Below are positions 16,401 through 22,266 of a stretch of DNA of 25,912 nt, one piece after another. A program made the translations under genes and the position numbers. This DNA comes from RGIG8497 sp045593265. Its GTDB lineage: Bacteria; Bacillota; Clostridia; RGIG6154. The first letter of the stretch is position 1. Each line of letters opens with the position of its first letter. The notes under the pieces are model-generated. The model was not told the origin of the DNA, did no database searches, and worked only from the letters and a program-made list of their open reading frames with translations. Where the stretch lies: the NCBI GenBank assembly GCA_045593265.1, contig JAZNWH010000052.1, positions 1-25,912 of the forward strand, read 5' to 3'.

Positions 16401-18023
16401 TTCATTTAATGCATCAATAAAAAATATAATTTTAGACTGTTCCTTCGCTCCCAATGCGTTTAAATCTTCTAATAGTTCTTCAAAACTGCATGATAAATCA
16501 AGAATGCTTATCATTTCTTTAGTAGGGTTGTCATTTTTGAAATGTTGTCCAAGGAAAAACAAAGATTTTTTCCCTTGCAAAATTCTTTGATTAATTATAT
16601 CCGCAAGTAGATGTGATTTACCTATACCACCTTCGCCATGGATTAATACAAACGAATTATTTAGCGTTTGAATTTCATTTGAGTTTAAATATTCAATATA
16701 ATCTTCAAGCGCCCTATATGCTGAATCTAGAAGATATAAGTTATTATCGACTGCATTATTGCTGGTTTTTGATAGTTCTTCAAGATAGTGTTTCTTTTTA
16801 GCTTCTAACTGAACAAAAATTTCTTTGGCATTCTCTTCTATTTGCAAAACATTCAGTTCTCCCACAGTACAGTTAGATACAAACTCTTTAACTATATCGG
16901 ATATGTCAGTTATATATTCTTTAATCTCAACAAGCTTTAATTTATTTAGTTTAATTAATACAGCATCTGACTTTTCCTTAAAGTAATCATAGAACTTTGT
17001 ATTTCTGCCTAACGCATCAAATATGCGATTTATCTCCAGTTCAATATTCAAATCTGGTAAATATCTGTCACCTAAATTTTTAATTTGTACTGTATTTTGA
17101 TTAACAAACCAATCATCGTTGAGCGTTATTGTTGGTTTTATTTTAGTTGAACATCTAAGAGGAGCAACTTCATTAGCTATATATTTTAATATTTCATAAA
17201 CACATTCATGTTTTCCGTCAGGATAAAGAATTGACTTTGTGAAATACTTTTCTTCCAATTCTATTCTACGATCTTTTATATGCAATTCTTCACAAGGCAA
17301 AATCGCATAATTGGTCATCCCAGAGGTAGACACGTTACACAAAGAATCTAAATATCTATCTTTTATTAGACTACACCCTAAAAACAGCATATCTTTACTG
17401 ATAAATATTTGTTTTAAGGCATTCTCCAACTCTTTGTTATCATAAGCTTTTTCATACTGTTCCTTAGTAAGAATGATAGATTCTATTGGTTCACTAATAT
17501 CACCATGAATTTTATATAGTAATAGCTCATCTTTTCTCAGTGCCCCATTTAACGCCTCAAAATGCCCTGGATGTGCAACTGTAATATTTTTTTCGTATAT
17601 TGCATAATTTTTCTCAATAACTTTATCGTAGTTTGTTGTAATTAATAAACCTTTTGTAAATATAGCAGGTAATAAAGATACAGCTTTATCTGAAAACTTC
17701 GAAGACTCTACATCTATATGTTTATCGCCAAAAACATTCTTCATGTGTTGAGAAAAAGACATTTTGCCAATATTTTTATATAAAAAATCCGCCTTATCTT
17801 CAAAATTCAATTCATTAAATTCTTCTATATCACGATCGTTAATATACTCCTTATAAGTTAAATTCAAGAAATTATTCCATGACGGATATACGCCATCAAA
17901 CAACATAGACAATCCTGCCCCTATAAAAGGAACAACTTTATCAGTTACTATTTTATCTATCAACTCGCTCAAATTGTTTTGATTATATGGAGCATTATAT
18001 TTCATTATATCATCAAAATTCAT
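13485..18023 (-). CDS. SIR2-STAND NTPase, Avs5-like anti-phage defence protein
   Basis: A 1512-aa multidomain protein. The N-terminal SIR2 domain (about 20-275) shows the NAD-binding VVPFIGAGLS, the catalytic-type TTNYDKVIE (Asn) and KIHGDISEP (His), plus MLFLGCSL. Family members hydrolyse NAD+ and cause abortive infection. A linker leads to a P-loop NTPase with Walker A GEGGIGKSH (about 460-468) and Walker B KIIFFIDALNEG (about 520-531), typical of STAND sensors that oligomerise on target binding. The C-terminal 900 residues are helical in the middle, then rich in W/Y (ERIGKKYQWIALYELAAQVA near 1165), probably the sensor. Domain order is that of Avs5 (SIR2-STAND). ATG 18023 is chosen because AGGGG lies 9 nt ahead; GTG 18029 is too near. 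It is a stand-alone gene with its own promoter and terminator. Confidence 0.88.
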   Translation of the reverse strand: MNFDDIMKYNAPYNQNNLSELIDKIVTDKVVPFIGAGLSMLFDGVYPSWNNFLNLTYKEYINDRDIEEFNELNFEDKADFLYKNIGKMSFSQHMKNVFGDKHIDVESSKFSDKAVSLLPAIFTKGLLITTNYDKVIEKNYAIYEKNITVAHPGHFEALNGALRKDELLLYKIHGDISEPIESIILTKEQYEKAYDNKELENALKQIFISKDMLFLGCSLIKDRYLDSLCNVSTSGMTNYAILPCEELHIKDRRIELEEKYFTKSILYPDGKHECVYEILKYIANEVAPLRCSTKIKPTITLNDDWFVNQNTVQIKNLGDRYLPDLNIELEINRIFDALGRNTKFYDYFKEKSDAVLIKLNKLKLVEIKEYITDISDIVKEFVSNCTVGELNVLQIEENAKEIFVQLEAKKKHYLEELSKTSNNAVDNNLYLLDSAYRALEDYIEYLNSNEIQTLNNSFVLIHGEGGIGKSHLLADIINQRILQGKKSLFFLGQHFKNDNPTKEMISILDLSCSFEELLEDLNALGAKEQSKIIFFIDALNEGNGKNIWNEHLAGIVEMIKKYSWLGLVASIRTEYVDNLFADKSSLKEKFVLVKHNGFSTVEHHAVKKYFDSYGINCMEVPLSEPEFRNPLFLRLFCEGFRNCTINLSQINFTDIYKNFLVAVNRKVAAKCNYSIRMNMVEKVIHRIVEYKYYHNLKNNFIPLNDACELVIEVEKKYNIHNSLLDELISNGVLTQNVGYDGNEYVFVTYEKLEDYLYAEMIANDLNEKGIAIFKEKYSNLIRYGDVLEALAIVLPESSKYELFEIYEQNNSNIIKSFCRSLKWRKNTKLEKKVFDYINKVVLRTNIGFETFFEELIFMSVKIGHDLNAEKTIKYILSFDMPDRDSIFIPLLDQLYYEEGSPINRLLEWCFVHIDKTNVLDDTVRLGASMLATFLITSNKSLRDKTTKALVCLLSGKIDVLLAVMDKFKDVDDPYVIERLYAVCFGCIVNEPSDMQIEKLARFVYNQIFKSENVYPNILLRDYAKNIVNYAKYKVDSEELKALDVQPPYKSSMPEVPSDEEIKKYEFDYRAPDFKDYYWSQNAIISSMQVEYDRKGQPGGYGDFGRYTFQSYFSNWDGLDYNDLKNIAIKRIFQLGYDVEKHGEYDRHIGSGRYNSLSRERIGKKYQWIALYELAAQVADNYDLKVYSGESGEKKKIKCLGSFEPYIRNIDPTIKIIASQNSKVKKIHNSIYSLPAVGHLSWLDNFNDFPSVEKLIKMEYKNNDYLLLNGWYSWEEEKLLGMQNYQMPQKSMWIQINGYIVKNKQYKKFIDIFENSSIDLMGRWAAEPNENSQLYNKEYYWSDGFEFFKDPYYCGNEWMKFNFSNDKYDKLFGNEMVLIPVHKYFSERYGDNLNSEMGNATSVVYKPCVEIFDALSLQYGKENSCLYDGDGNLVCFDTGELIGEDIGFFVNEKLFNQFLKSKGYAIFWTVLSEKRILHDTTLGKEINYPMPHISGFFYFDENGKLVYKATTYK

Positions 18024-18072
18024 AATCACTTACCCCTTCTCTATGAATTTTATATCTACAATTTTTTATTTA

Positions 18073-18101
18073 ATTTTACCATAAATCTATACAAAACACA
18101 A
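18073..18101 (-). promoter_or_regulatory. Probable promoter of the SIR2-STAND gene
   Basis: Leftward TTGTGT (18096-18101), a 17-bp spacer and TAAAAT (18073-18078), with TATGG just ahead of the -10. It lies about 50 nt before the start codon. The -35 match is only moderate, which would suit low basal expression of a toxic effector. Confidence 0.55.
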
Positions 18102-18203
18102 TATAAACGATCTTTTTAATATTAACATATCGAAAATCTTGTTTTTATCTGGTTATTTTATCCCTCAATTATACTGGCCATTTATTATATCTCCATACTC
18201 TGT

Positions 18204-18330
18204 CTCTCGCCCTTTAACAGCCGTCTTATTTGCGAGTTAATGTCTTGGATGGTGTAACTACCCTACCCGAGAGAGTTTGGCCTTACAACCCCTTTAGCAG
18301 CCTTTGTAACTCGGCCCCAAAATCGATTTT
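18204..18330. other. Structured intergenic element between SIR2-STAND and the cargo operon
   Basis: No gene is seen from 18102 to 18379. This part is GC-richer and folds well. GGCC-TTACAA (18279-18288) faces TTGTAA-CTC-GGCC (18304-18316). CTCTCG (18204-18209) faces CGAGAG (18268-18273). CCCTTTAACAGCC (18210-18222) recurs with one change as CCCTTTAGCAGCC (18290-18302). AAAATCGATTTT (18319-18330) is a perfect palindrome. It could be a structured RNA read leftward (5' leader of the SIR2 gene or 3' tail of the cargo operon) or an integration remnant. I do not recognise a known RNA family. Confidence 0.4.
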
Positions 18331-18339
18331 AAAGAGCGA

Positions 18340-18363
18340 GGGCGTACTCTTACGAGCACGCCC
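18340..18363 (-). terminator. GC-rich hairpin after the cargo operon
   Basis: GGGCGT-A-CTC (18340-18349) pairs with GAG-C-ACGCCC (18354-18363) around a 4-nt loop with a single A-C mismatch. It begins 17 nt past the stop of the secreted-protein gene. The T-run after it in the leftward direction is weak (CGCTCTTT), whereas T-rich bases follow on the right. Confidence 0.6.
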
Positions 18364-18379
18364 TTGAATGTTTTTGATT

Positions 18380-18928
18380 TTATTCCATTATGCCGACCAT
18401 TTTATTTATATCTCCGTCCGAGTCTGCGATGATGATATTAGTTTTACTTGGCGAATTGTAACCAAACCCCTCAATATAAGCTTTAGTTTTCTCTTCTATA
18501 ATTTCCTTCCGTATTTTTGTTTCCTCGTCTGTGAGGTAGCAGGTATCTTTTGCCATAATCTCGACAGTTTGATTTATTGGTTCTTCTGGGTTCTTTTCCC
18601 ATTTCGCATAGAGGACATCAGGCTTTGTGAATTTAAATGTTGTTACCTGATTCTGCTTTGTTCGGGGATCGGTGAACCATCCTTTGAATGTATATCCGTA
18701 TTTTGTTGGGACATAACTTTCAAGGCTAATGCTCTCGCCATACATCTTGGTTATTGGCCTGATAAAGCTTCCGCCGTCCGATGCGAAAATTAAGGTTACA
18801 TTTCCGAAGAACCCGATTTCGCTATCGTATATTAGTTCATTCCGATACCATTGCCAAGGTGCCGCCGATGCCGTTTGTGTCAGCAGTATGGTTACTGCCA
18901 TTGCCGTACATATTATTTCCTTTTTCAC
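18380..18928 (-). CDS. Secreted protein with Listeria-Bacteroides (InlB B-type) repeat
   Basis: A 182-aa exported protein of unknown function. It starts with a clear signal peptide: VKK, a hydrophobic core IICTAMAVTILLTQ and a cut site after TASA (about residue 22). One InlB B-repeat/Flg_new module follows at about 45-110, recognised by SISLESYVPTKYGYTFKGWF and VLYAKWEKN. The C-terminal part (about 115-182) is charged and unassigned. I choose GTG 18928: AAAGGAG stands 8 nt before it, and the ATG at 18946 merely supplies that site and would spoil the signal peptide. Its frame begins within the stop region of the DUF6809-like gene, so it is the last gene of a three-gene operon. There is no sortase motif. 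Base composition is less AT-rich than the core genes nearby. Confidence 0.78.
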   Translation of the reverse strand: MKKEIICTAMAVTILLTQTASAAPWQWYRNELIYDSEIGFFGNVTLIFASDGGSFIRPITKMYGESISLESYVPTKYGYTFKGWFTDPRTKQNQVTTFKFTKPDVLYAKWEKNPEEPINQTVEIMAKDTCYLTDEETKIRKEIIEEKTKAYIEGFGYNSPSKTNIIIADSDGDINKMVGIME

Positions 18929-18942
18929 AAGTTTTGCTCCTT

Positions 18943-19227
18943 TCATTCATCGTATATGTCATCGTCATTTTCGAAGCATGCCATAACAAATCTCGCTCCA
19001 AGCTTGAAGCCTTTTATAAAAGTTTGACATTCTGTGGTCTGTATCATCTCGTCATAGCAAGCCTTGTATTTTTCAAGCAGTTCTTTTTCTTGCTCATTCA
19101 AGGATTCAAGCAGTTTTTCTTCATTCTTAGTAAGCATCCTGAAGGCCTTATCAAATCGCCTTTGTCTTTGAAATGGTCTTTCGGCAGGATTGATGTTTCC
19201 ATACCAGAATTCCTCAAGTATTTGCAT
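18943..19227 (-). CDS. DUF6809-like small protein
   Basis: A 94-aa protein that looks like the DUF6809 family of small proteins, widespread in gut Firmicutes, often beside mobile elements, with unknown function. Family-like marks are the opening LEEFWYGNINPAERPF, a coiled-coil-prone middle (FRMLTKNEEKLLESLNEQEKELLEKY split over about 30-54) and the end FIKGFKLGARFVMACF near 69-84. The acidic tail is short. The ATG overlaps the previous stop (TAATG), with GAGGAGGGG just ahead, which shows tight coupling. The family name is from memory of the pattern and was not checked. Confidence 0.7.
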   Translation of the reverse strand: MQILEEFWYGNINPAERPFQRQRRFDKAFRMLTKNEEKLLESLNEQEKELLEKYKACYDEMIQTTECQTFIKGFKLGARFVMACFENDDDIYDE

Positions 19228-19469
19228 TATTTCCCCTCCTCACACAAAGAGAGCGACTCAAATTCCGGCATATCCGAAATCGAGTCGCCCTCTTTTATCA
19301 TTTTTATTGTTGTTTTAATTGCTTCTCTTACATAAAACTCTCGCAGTTGCTCTCGAATGTTTGTTGGCTTGACTCCTTGCTTAGCAAGTTCATACGCCGC
19401 CATAAATACATCGCTTTCAATGTTGTACTTCTCGCCATACATAATACTTTCAAATGTGTACTTCGCCAT
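19227..19469 (-). CDS. Unknown 80-aa protein, first gene of the cargo operon
   Basis: I do not recognise this protein. It is soluble and mostly helical by composition, and begins MAKYTFESIMYGEKYNIESD. The segment MAAYELAKQGVKPTNIREQL could be an HTH-like helical pair, but there is no clear family. The start is ATG 19469 with AGGAGGTG at ideal spacing; the frame is open 12 codons upstream, but that stretch contains this ribosome binding site. It is followed by the DUF6809-like gene with a TAATG overlap. Small genes of this kind are typical of prophage or conjugative-element cargo. Confidence 0.72.
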   Translation of the reverse strand: MAKYTFESIMYGEKYNIESDVFMAAYELAKQGVKPTNIREQLREFYVREAIKTTIKMIKEGDSISDMPEFESLSLCEEGK

Positions 19470-19495
19470 CCGTGTCACCTCCTTTGGCAACACAA

Positions 19496-19524
19496 ACACT
19501 ACCACAGAAAGATACGGAAGTCAA
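19496..19524 (-). promoter_or_regulatory. Promoter of the three-gene cargo operon
   Basis: Leftward TTGACT (19519-19524), a 17-bp spacer and TAGTGT (19496-19501), about 27 nt before the ATG at 19469. The -35 is good and the -10 weak, which suggests activator dependence or low expression. Confidence 0.5.
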
Positions 19525-19553
19525 CGAAGGAATATTTTCTGTATGAATTGCCG

Positions 19554-19580
19554 AAAATGCAGCCAATCGGCTGCATTTTT
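19554..19580. terminator. Hairpin with T-run between divergent promoters
   Basis: AAAATGCAGCC (19554-19564) pairs with GGCTGCATTTT (19569-19579) around AATC, with T-runs on both sides. It lies upstream of both the cargo operon and the methyltransferase promoter, so it would insulate each from read-through, or end a short antisense transcript. Confidence 0.75.
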
Positions 19581-19591
19581 TGACAAAACTA

Positions 19592-19620
19592 TTGATTTGT
19601 ATAGCCTTTTATGTTATAAT
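19592..19620 (+). promoter_or_regulatory. Promoter of the methyltransferase gene
   Basis: TTGATT (19592-19597), a 17-bp spacer and a perfect TATAAT (19615-19620), only 22 nt before the ATG. The start point falls around 19627, so the leader is about 15 nt, just enough for the GGAGGT site. The N-terminal HTH of the enzyme may bind here and control its own gene. Confidence 0.75.
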
Positions 19621-19642
19621 TGCTTTTATGGAGGTAGATAAC

Positions 19643-20884
19643 ATGAACTCCGTTGGAAAATATATTTATGACATTCGCAATAAACAGCAAATTTCAATAA
19701 GATACTTAGCAAAGCTTACTGGTATAAGTCACAGCGAAATTAATAAGATTGAAAAAGGTGAACGTGCAATGCCTTCACCGATACATCTAAAAACAATTGC
19801 TGATGTACTTGGAATTAATCAAATTGAATTGTTTAAAATCGCAGGATATATCGATAATGATGTTTTTTCTTTGCCAAAAGAAGAAAACACAACATCATCT
19901 AATCAAAATATTGTAAAGGAATCAAAAGCTATGAGTAAAAAAAATATTAAAGTAGCCAGCTTATTTGCAGGAATTGGCGGTATATGCTATGGATTCAAAC
20001 AAGCAGGCGCAGATATTATCTGGGCAAACGAAATAGATAAAGATGCCTGTAAAACATATAGACATAATTTCGGCGGAGACTATCTTGTCGAAGGCGATAT
20101 AAAAGAGGTTGATCCTAACGACATCCCTGATATTGACATCTTAAACGGCGGATTTCCTTGCCAGGCATTTTCTGTTGCAGGTTACAGAAAGGGATTTGAT
20201 GATGAACGCGGAAATCTATTCTTTGAAATAACCCGTATTCTGGAAGTTAAACGTCCAAGAGCTGTTTTATTAGAAAATGTTAAAAACTTAGAAGGCCATG
20301 ATAAAGGAAACACATTCAGAGTAATCAAAGAACAACTTGAACTTCTTGGCTATCATGTTCATCATAAAGTATTGAACACCATGGAATACGGAGATGTACC
20401 TCAAAATCGAGAAAGAATTTACATAGTTGGTTTTCTATCTGAAGAGGCGTATAAGAAATTTAGATATCCAGATCCAATTGATTTGACTAAAAATATACAC
20501 GATATAATCGATGTGACACACAAAAAGCCTATTGGTCTCTATTACGAAAACTCTAAGTATTATCCCGAGCTCAAAAAGACTATGACCAAAAAAGATACAG
20601 TATATCAGTGGAGACGCGTATATTGCAGAGAAAACAAGAGCAATGTATGTCCCACTCTTACAGCTAATATGGGAACTGGTGGTCACAATGTTCCGCTGAT
20701 ACTTGATAATTACGGAATTAGAAAACTAACGCCGGAAGAATGTGTCGGGTTCCAGGGATTCCCGGATACCTTTTCGTTCCCTGATGACATCAGCAATGCT
20801 AGCAAATACAAACAAGCGGGTAATTCTGTTTCAGTTCCCGTTATTAAACGAATTGCTGAAAACATGATAAAAGCGATGGAATAA
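19643..20884 (+). CDS. DNA (cytosine-5) methyltransferase with N-terminal XRE-type HTH
   Basis: A 413-aa fusion. Residues about 5-65 form an HTH of the XRE/Cro type (YIYDIRNKQQISIRYLAKLTG, then SEINKIEKGERAMPSP). After a linker, the methyltransferase begins at KVASLFAGIGGICYGF (motif I). It continues with ANEIDKDAC (II), GGFPCQAFS with the catalytic Cys (IV), LLENVKNL (VI), QNRERIYIVGF (VIII), a target recognition region near 300-350, and KQAGNSVSVPVIKRIAENM (X). It transfers a methyl group from S-adenosylmethionine to cytosine C5, presumably protecting against the restriction genes opposite. ATG 19643 is set by GGAGGT 7 nt upstream. HTH-C5-MTase fusions are known to autoregulate in several type II systems. 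The gene was convergent with the restriction operon before the IS inserted. Confidence 0.95.
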   Translation: MNSVGKYIYDIRNKQQISIRYLAKLTGISHSEINKIEKGERAMPSPIHLKTIADVLGINQIELFKIAGYIDNDVFSLPKEENTTSSNQNIVKESKAMSKKNIKVASLFAGIGGICYGFKQAGADIIWANEIDKDACKTYRHNFGGDYLVEGDIKEVDPNDIPDIDILNGGFPCQAFSVAGYRKGFDDERGNLFFEITRILEVKRPRAVLLENVKNLEGHDKGNTFRVIKEQLELLGYHVHHKVLNTMEYGDVPQNRERIYIVGFLSEEAYKKFRYPDPIDLTKNIHDIIDVTHKKPIGLYYENSKYYPELKKTMTKKDTVYQWRRVYCRENKSNVCPTLTANMGTGGHNVPLILDNYGIRKLTPEECVGFQGFPDTFSFPDDISNASKYKQAGNSVSVPVIKRIAENMIKAME

Positions 20885-20904
20885 CTTATAAACCCGAAAA
20901 AAGA

Positions 20905-20916
20905 GCAAGCAGATTT
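20905..20916. terminator. Left arm of a bidirectional terminator split by the IS
   Basis: GCAAGCAGATTT here is the exact complement of AAATCTGCTTGC at 22251-22262. Without the IS and one target copy, the arms form a 12-bp stem with a 5-nt CAAAC loop, A-run on the left and T-run on the right, a classic terminator between the convergent methyltransferase and DUF6602-like genes. Confidence 0.85.
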
Positions 20917-20984
20917 CAAACATGAACTGCACCATATTGTGCGGACAGCACAAAAAGAACCACTATGGTAATTAATATTAAATT

Positions 20985-21839
20985 TTAAGCAACATACTGA
21001 CATCGCATTTCTTGTGGTGTCAGTTTTGTTTTTAGTTGTATTCTTTCATTGTTGTAAAAATGTATGTACTCATCTATGAGATTGCGGGCTTCCTTGTAGG
21101 TTTGCAGCTTAGTTCGATAAATGCACTCTGTTTTGAGGATGGAAAAGAAATTTTCTGCTAAAGCATTATCGTACGGATTACCTTTTCTTGACATAGACGG
21201 AGTAATGTTGTATGATTTAGTTAGCTTAAAGTACGCATGTGAAGTATACTGAAAGCCTTGGTCACTGTGGAGTTGCAGCTCTGCGGTGACCTTTTCTCTT
21301 TTCTTGGCTTCTCTAATTGTAGAAAGTACAAGGTTAATATTTTGCTCCGTTCCAGTTTTGTAAGCAACTATACTATTATCAAATAAATCTCTGATGACAG
21401 ATAAATACAATGTTCCTTGATTTGTTTTGATATATGAAATATCTGTAACCCATTTCTGATTTGGTTTTTCAGCCTTAAAATCTCTGTTTAACAAATTGGG
21501 ATAACGATGTAAATATTCTCCGTAATTACGATACTTCTTTCTTCTAACAGCAGATAGAAGATTGTATTTCTGCATTACACGAAGTATTGTTTTGGGATTG
21601 TGATATATTCCTTGTCTTTCAAGCCATATATGCACTCTGCGATATCCGTAAGTTTTGCCACATTTATCCTGACATTCTTTAATCTTTTCTGCTAATGGTA
21701 AATCCTTGGCGGGGATATCCATCCGAGATACATAACCATAATATCCACTTCTTGATACTTTGAAAAACCTACACATTTCACTAATTGAATACTTGTCCTT
21801 GTGTCGGTAAATCACCATAAATTTTACGCTTGTCCTCAC
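20985..21839 (-). CDS. IS3-family transposase OrfB (DDE integrase domain)
   Basis: A 284-aa catalytic transposase subunit with the HTH_21-like YSISEMCRFFKVSRSGYYGYV start region and the rve integrase core. The DDE residues are seen in WVTDISYI (first Asp), LHSDQGFQY (second Asp) and DNALAENFFSILKTE (Glu, about 35 residues later). It ends in HFYNNERIQLKTKLTPQEMR as usual for the IS150 group. The GTG start overlaps the orfA stop as GTGA, one base back, so it may be made by re-initiation. The usual A6G slippery site for a fused OrfAB was not seen at the overlap. Confidence 0.95.
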   Translation of the reverse strand: MRTSVKFMVIYRHKDKYSISEMCRFFKVSRSGYYGYVSRMDIPAKDLPLAEKIKECQDKCGKTYGYRRVHIWLERQGIYHNPKTILRVMQKYNLLSAVRRKKYRNYGEYLHRYPNLLNRDFKAEKPNQKWVTDISYIKTNQGTLYLSVIRDLFDNSIVAYKTGTEQNINLVLSTIREAKKREKVTAELQLHSDQGFQYTSHAYFKLTKSYNITPSMSRKGNPYDNALAENFFSILKTECIYRTKLQTYKEARNLIDEYIHFYNNERIQLKTKLTPQEMRCQYVA

Positions 21840-22171
21840 TTCCTTTCTGTGAGCGAGAGAAAATCCCGCATCAATTCATTTTCCATTTCTAACGACTTGA
21901 TTTTTGCTTCTTTTCTTGCGAGTATATATTTTAGCTCTACTACCTTATCTTGTTCGCTTACAACAAAATTTTTGGGTGGTCTGCCTCTTTGCTTTAATGC
22001 AATTCCGGCTGCGAGTTTTCGCTGGTTCCTATTTTCACGATGAATGAAATTTCTTACTTGAGCATGTGTAAACCCAAGTTTCTTGCCTATTTCATTCAAA
22101 TTTAAACCTTTATTTCGTAATTCGTATATTTCATTTTTATATTGACTAATATGTCTATACTCTCTTGGCAT
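21836..22171 (-). CDS. IS3-family transposase OrfA (HTH subunit)
   Basis: A 111-aa DNA-binding subunit. HTH residues lie in IYELRNKGLNLNEIGKKLGF (about 15-34), followed by a basic stretch (FIHRENRNQRKLAAGIALKQ), the GRPPKN hook and a leucine-zipper-like C-terminus KYILARKEAKIKSLEMENEL that would dimerise OrfA or OrfAB. The ATG lies 7 nt after GGGGG, which is itself the arm of a perfect hairpin at 22179-22208, so translation may be shut off on transcripts entering from outside. Confidence 0.93.
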   Translation of the reverse strand: MPREYRHISQYKNEIYELRNKGLNLNEIGKKLGFTHAQVRNFIHRENRNQRKLAAGIALKQRGRPPKNFVVSEQDKVVELKYILARKEAKIKSLEMENELMRDFLSLTERK

Positions 22172-22178
22172 AAAAATT

Positions 22179-22208
22179 CCCCCTATGGTTTTATTTTACC
22201 ATAGGGGG
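22179..22208 (-). promoter_or_regulatory. Hairpin that sequesters the orfA ribosome binding site
   Basis: CCCCCTATGGT (22179-22189) and ACCATAGGGGG (22198-22208) form a perfect 11-bp stem with an 8-nt loop. On the leftward strand the distal arm is AGGGGG-like and is the only Shine-Dalgarno candidate for orfA. Such hairpins guard transposase genes from external transcription in other IS elements. A convincing internal promoter was not found, although TAAAAT lies in the loop. Confidence 0.65.
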
Positions 22209-22250
22209 TGCCTTTTTTCTATTGTCCGTTTTTACCGGACTTGTTCAAAC

Positions 22251-22262
22251 AAATCTGCTTGC
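22251..22262. terminator. Right arm of the terminator split by the IS
   Basis: AAATCTGCTTGC followed by CCTTTTT. It pairs with 20905-20916 on the far side of the IS. It lies just after the stop of the DUF6602-like gene, so the restriction operon has lost its own terminator and now runs into the IS on the strand that transcribes orfA. Confidence 0.85.
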
Positions 22263-22266
22263 CTTT

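Larger units (their letters stand above)
20923..22247 (-). mobile_element. Complete IS3-family element, 1325 bp, IS150-like
   Basis: Ends are 5'-TGAAC...GTTCA-3', as expected for IS3 family TG/CA ends. The two 25-bp ends share TGAAC, an internal CC and CGGACA in register. Beyond them both ends share an A-run and CTATGGT. AACA is duplicated on both sides (20919-20922 and 22248-22251), a 4-bp target duplication in the IS3 range. Two transposase frames, orfA and orfB, run leftward. Neither is broken, and the clean duplication indicates a recent, possibly still active copy. It sits in the loop of a former terminator. Confidence 0.92.

Noticed and set aside
13398..18260. Inverted repeat AGTTACACCATC / GATGGTGTAACT flanking the SIR2-STAND gene
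   Set aside because: The 12-bp match (13399-13410 and 18248-18259) does not extend on either side, and a match of that length is expected about once by chance over this distance, so I do not claim element ends.
21800..21880. Programmed -1 frameshift producing OrfAB in the IS3 element
   Set aside because: The overlap has the -1 geometry but lacks an A6G or similar slippery heptamer; re-initiation at GTGA is simpler, though a fused product is not excluded.
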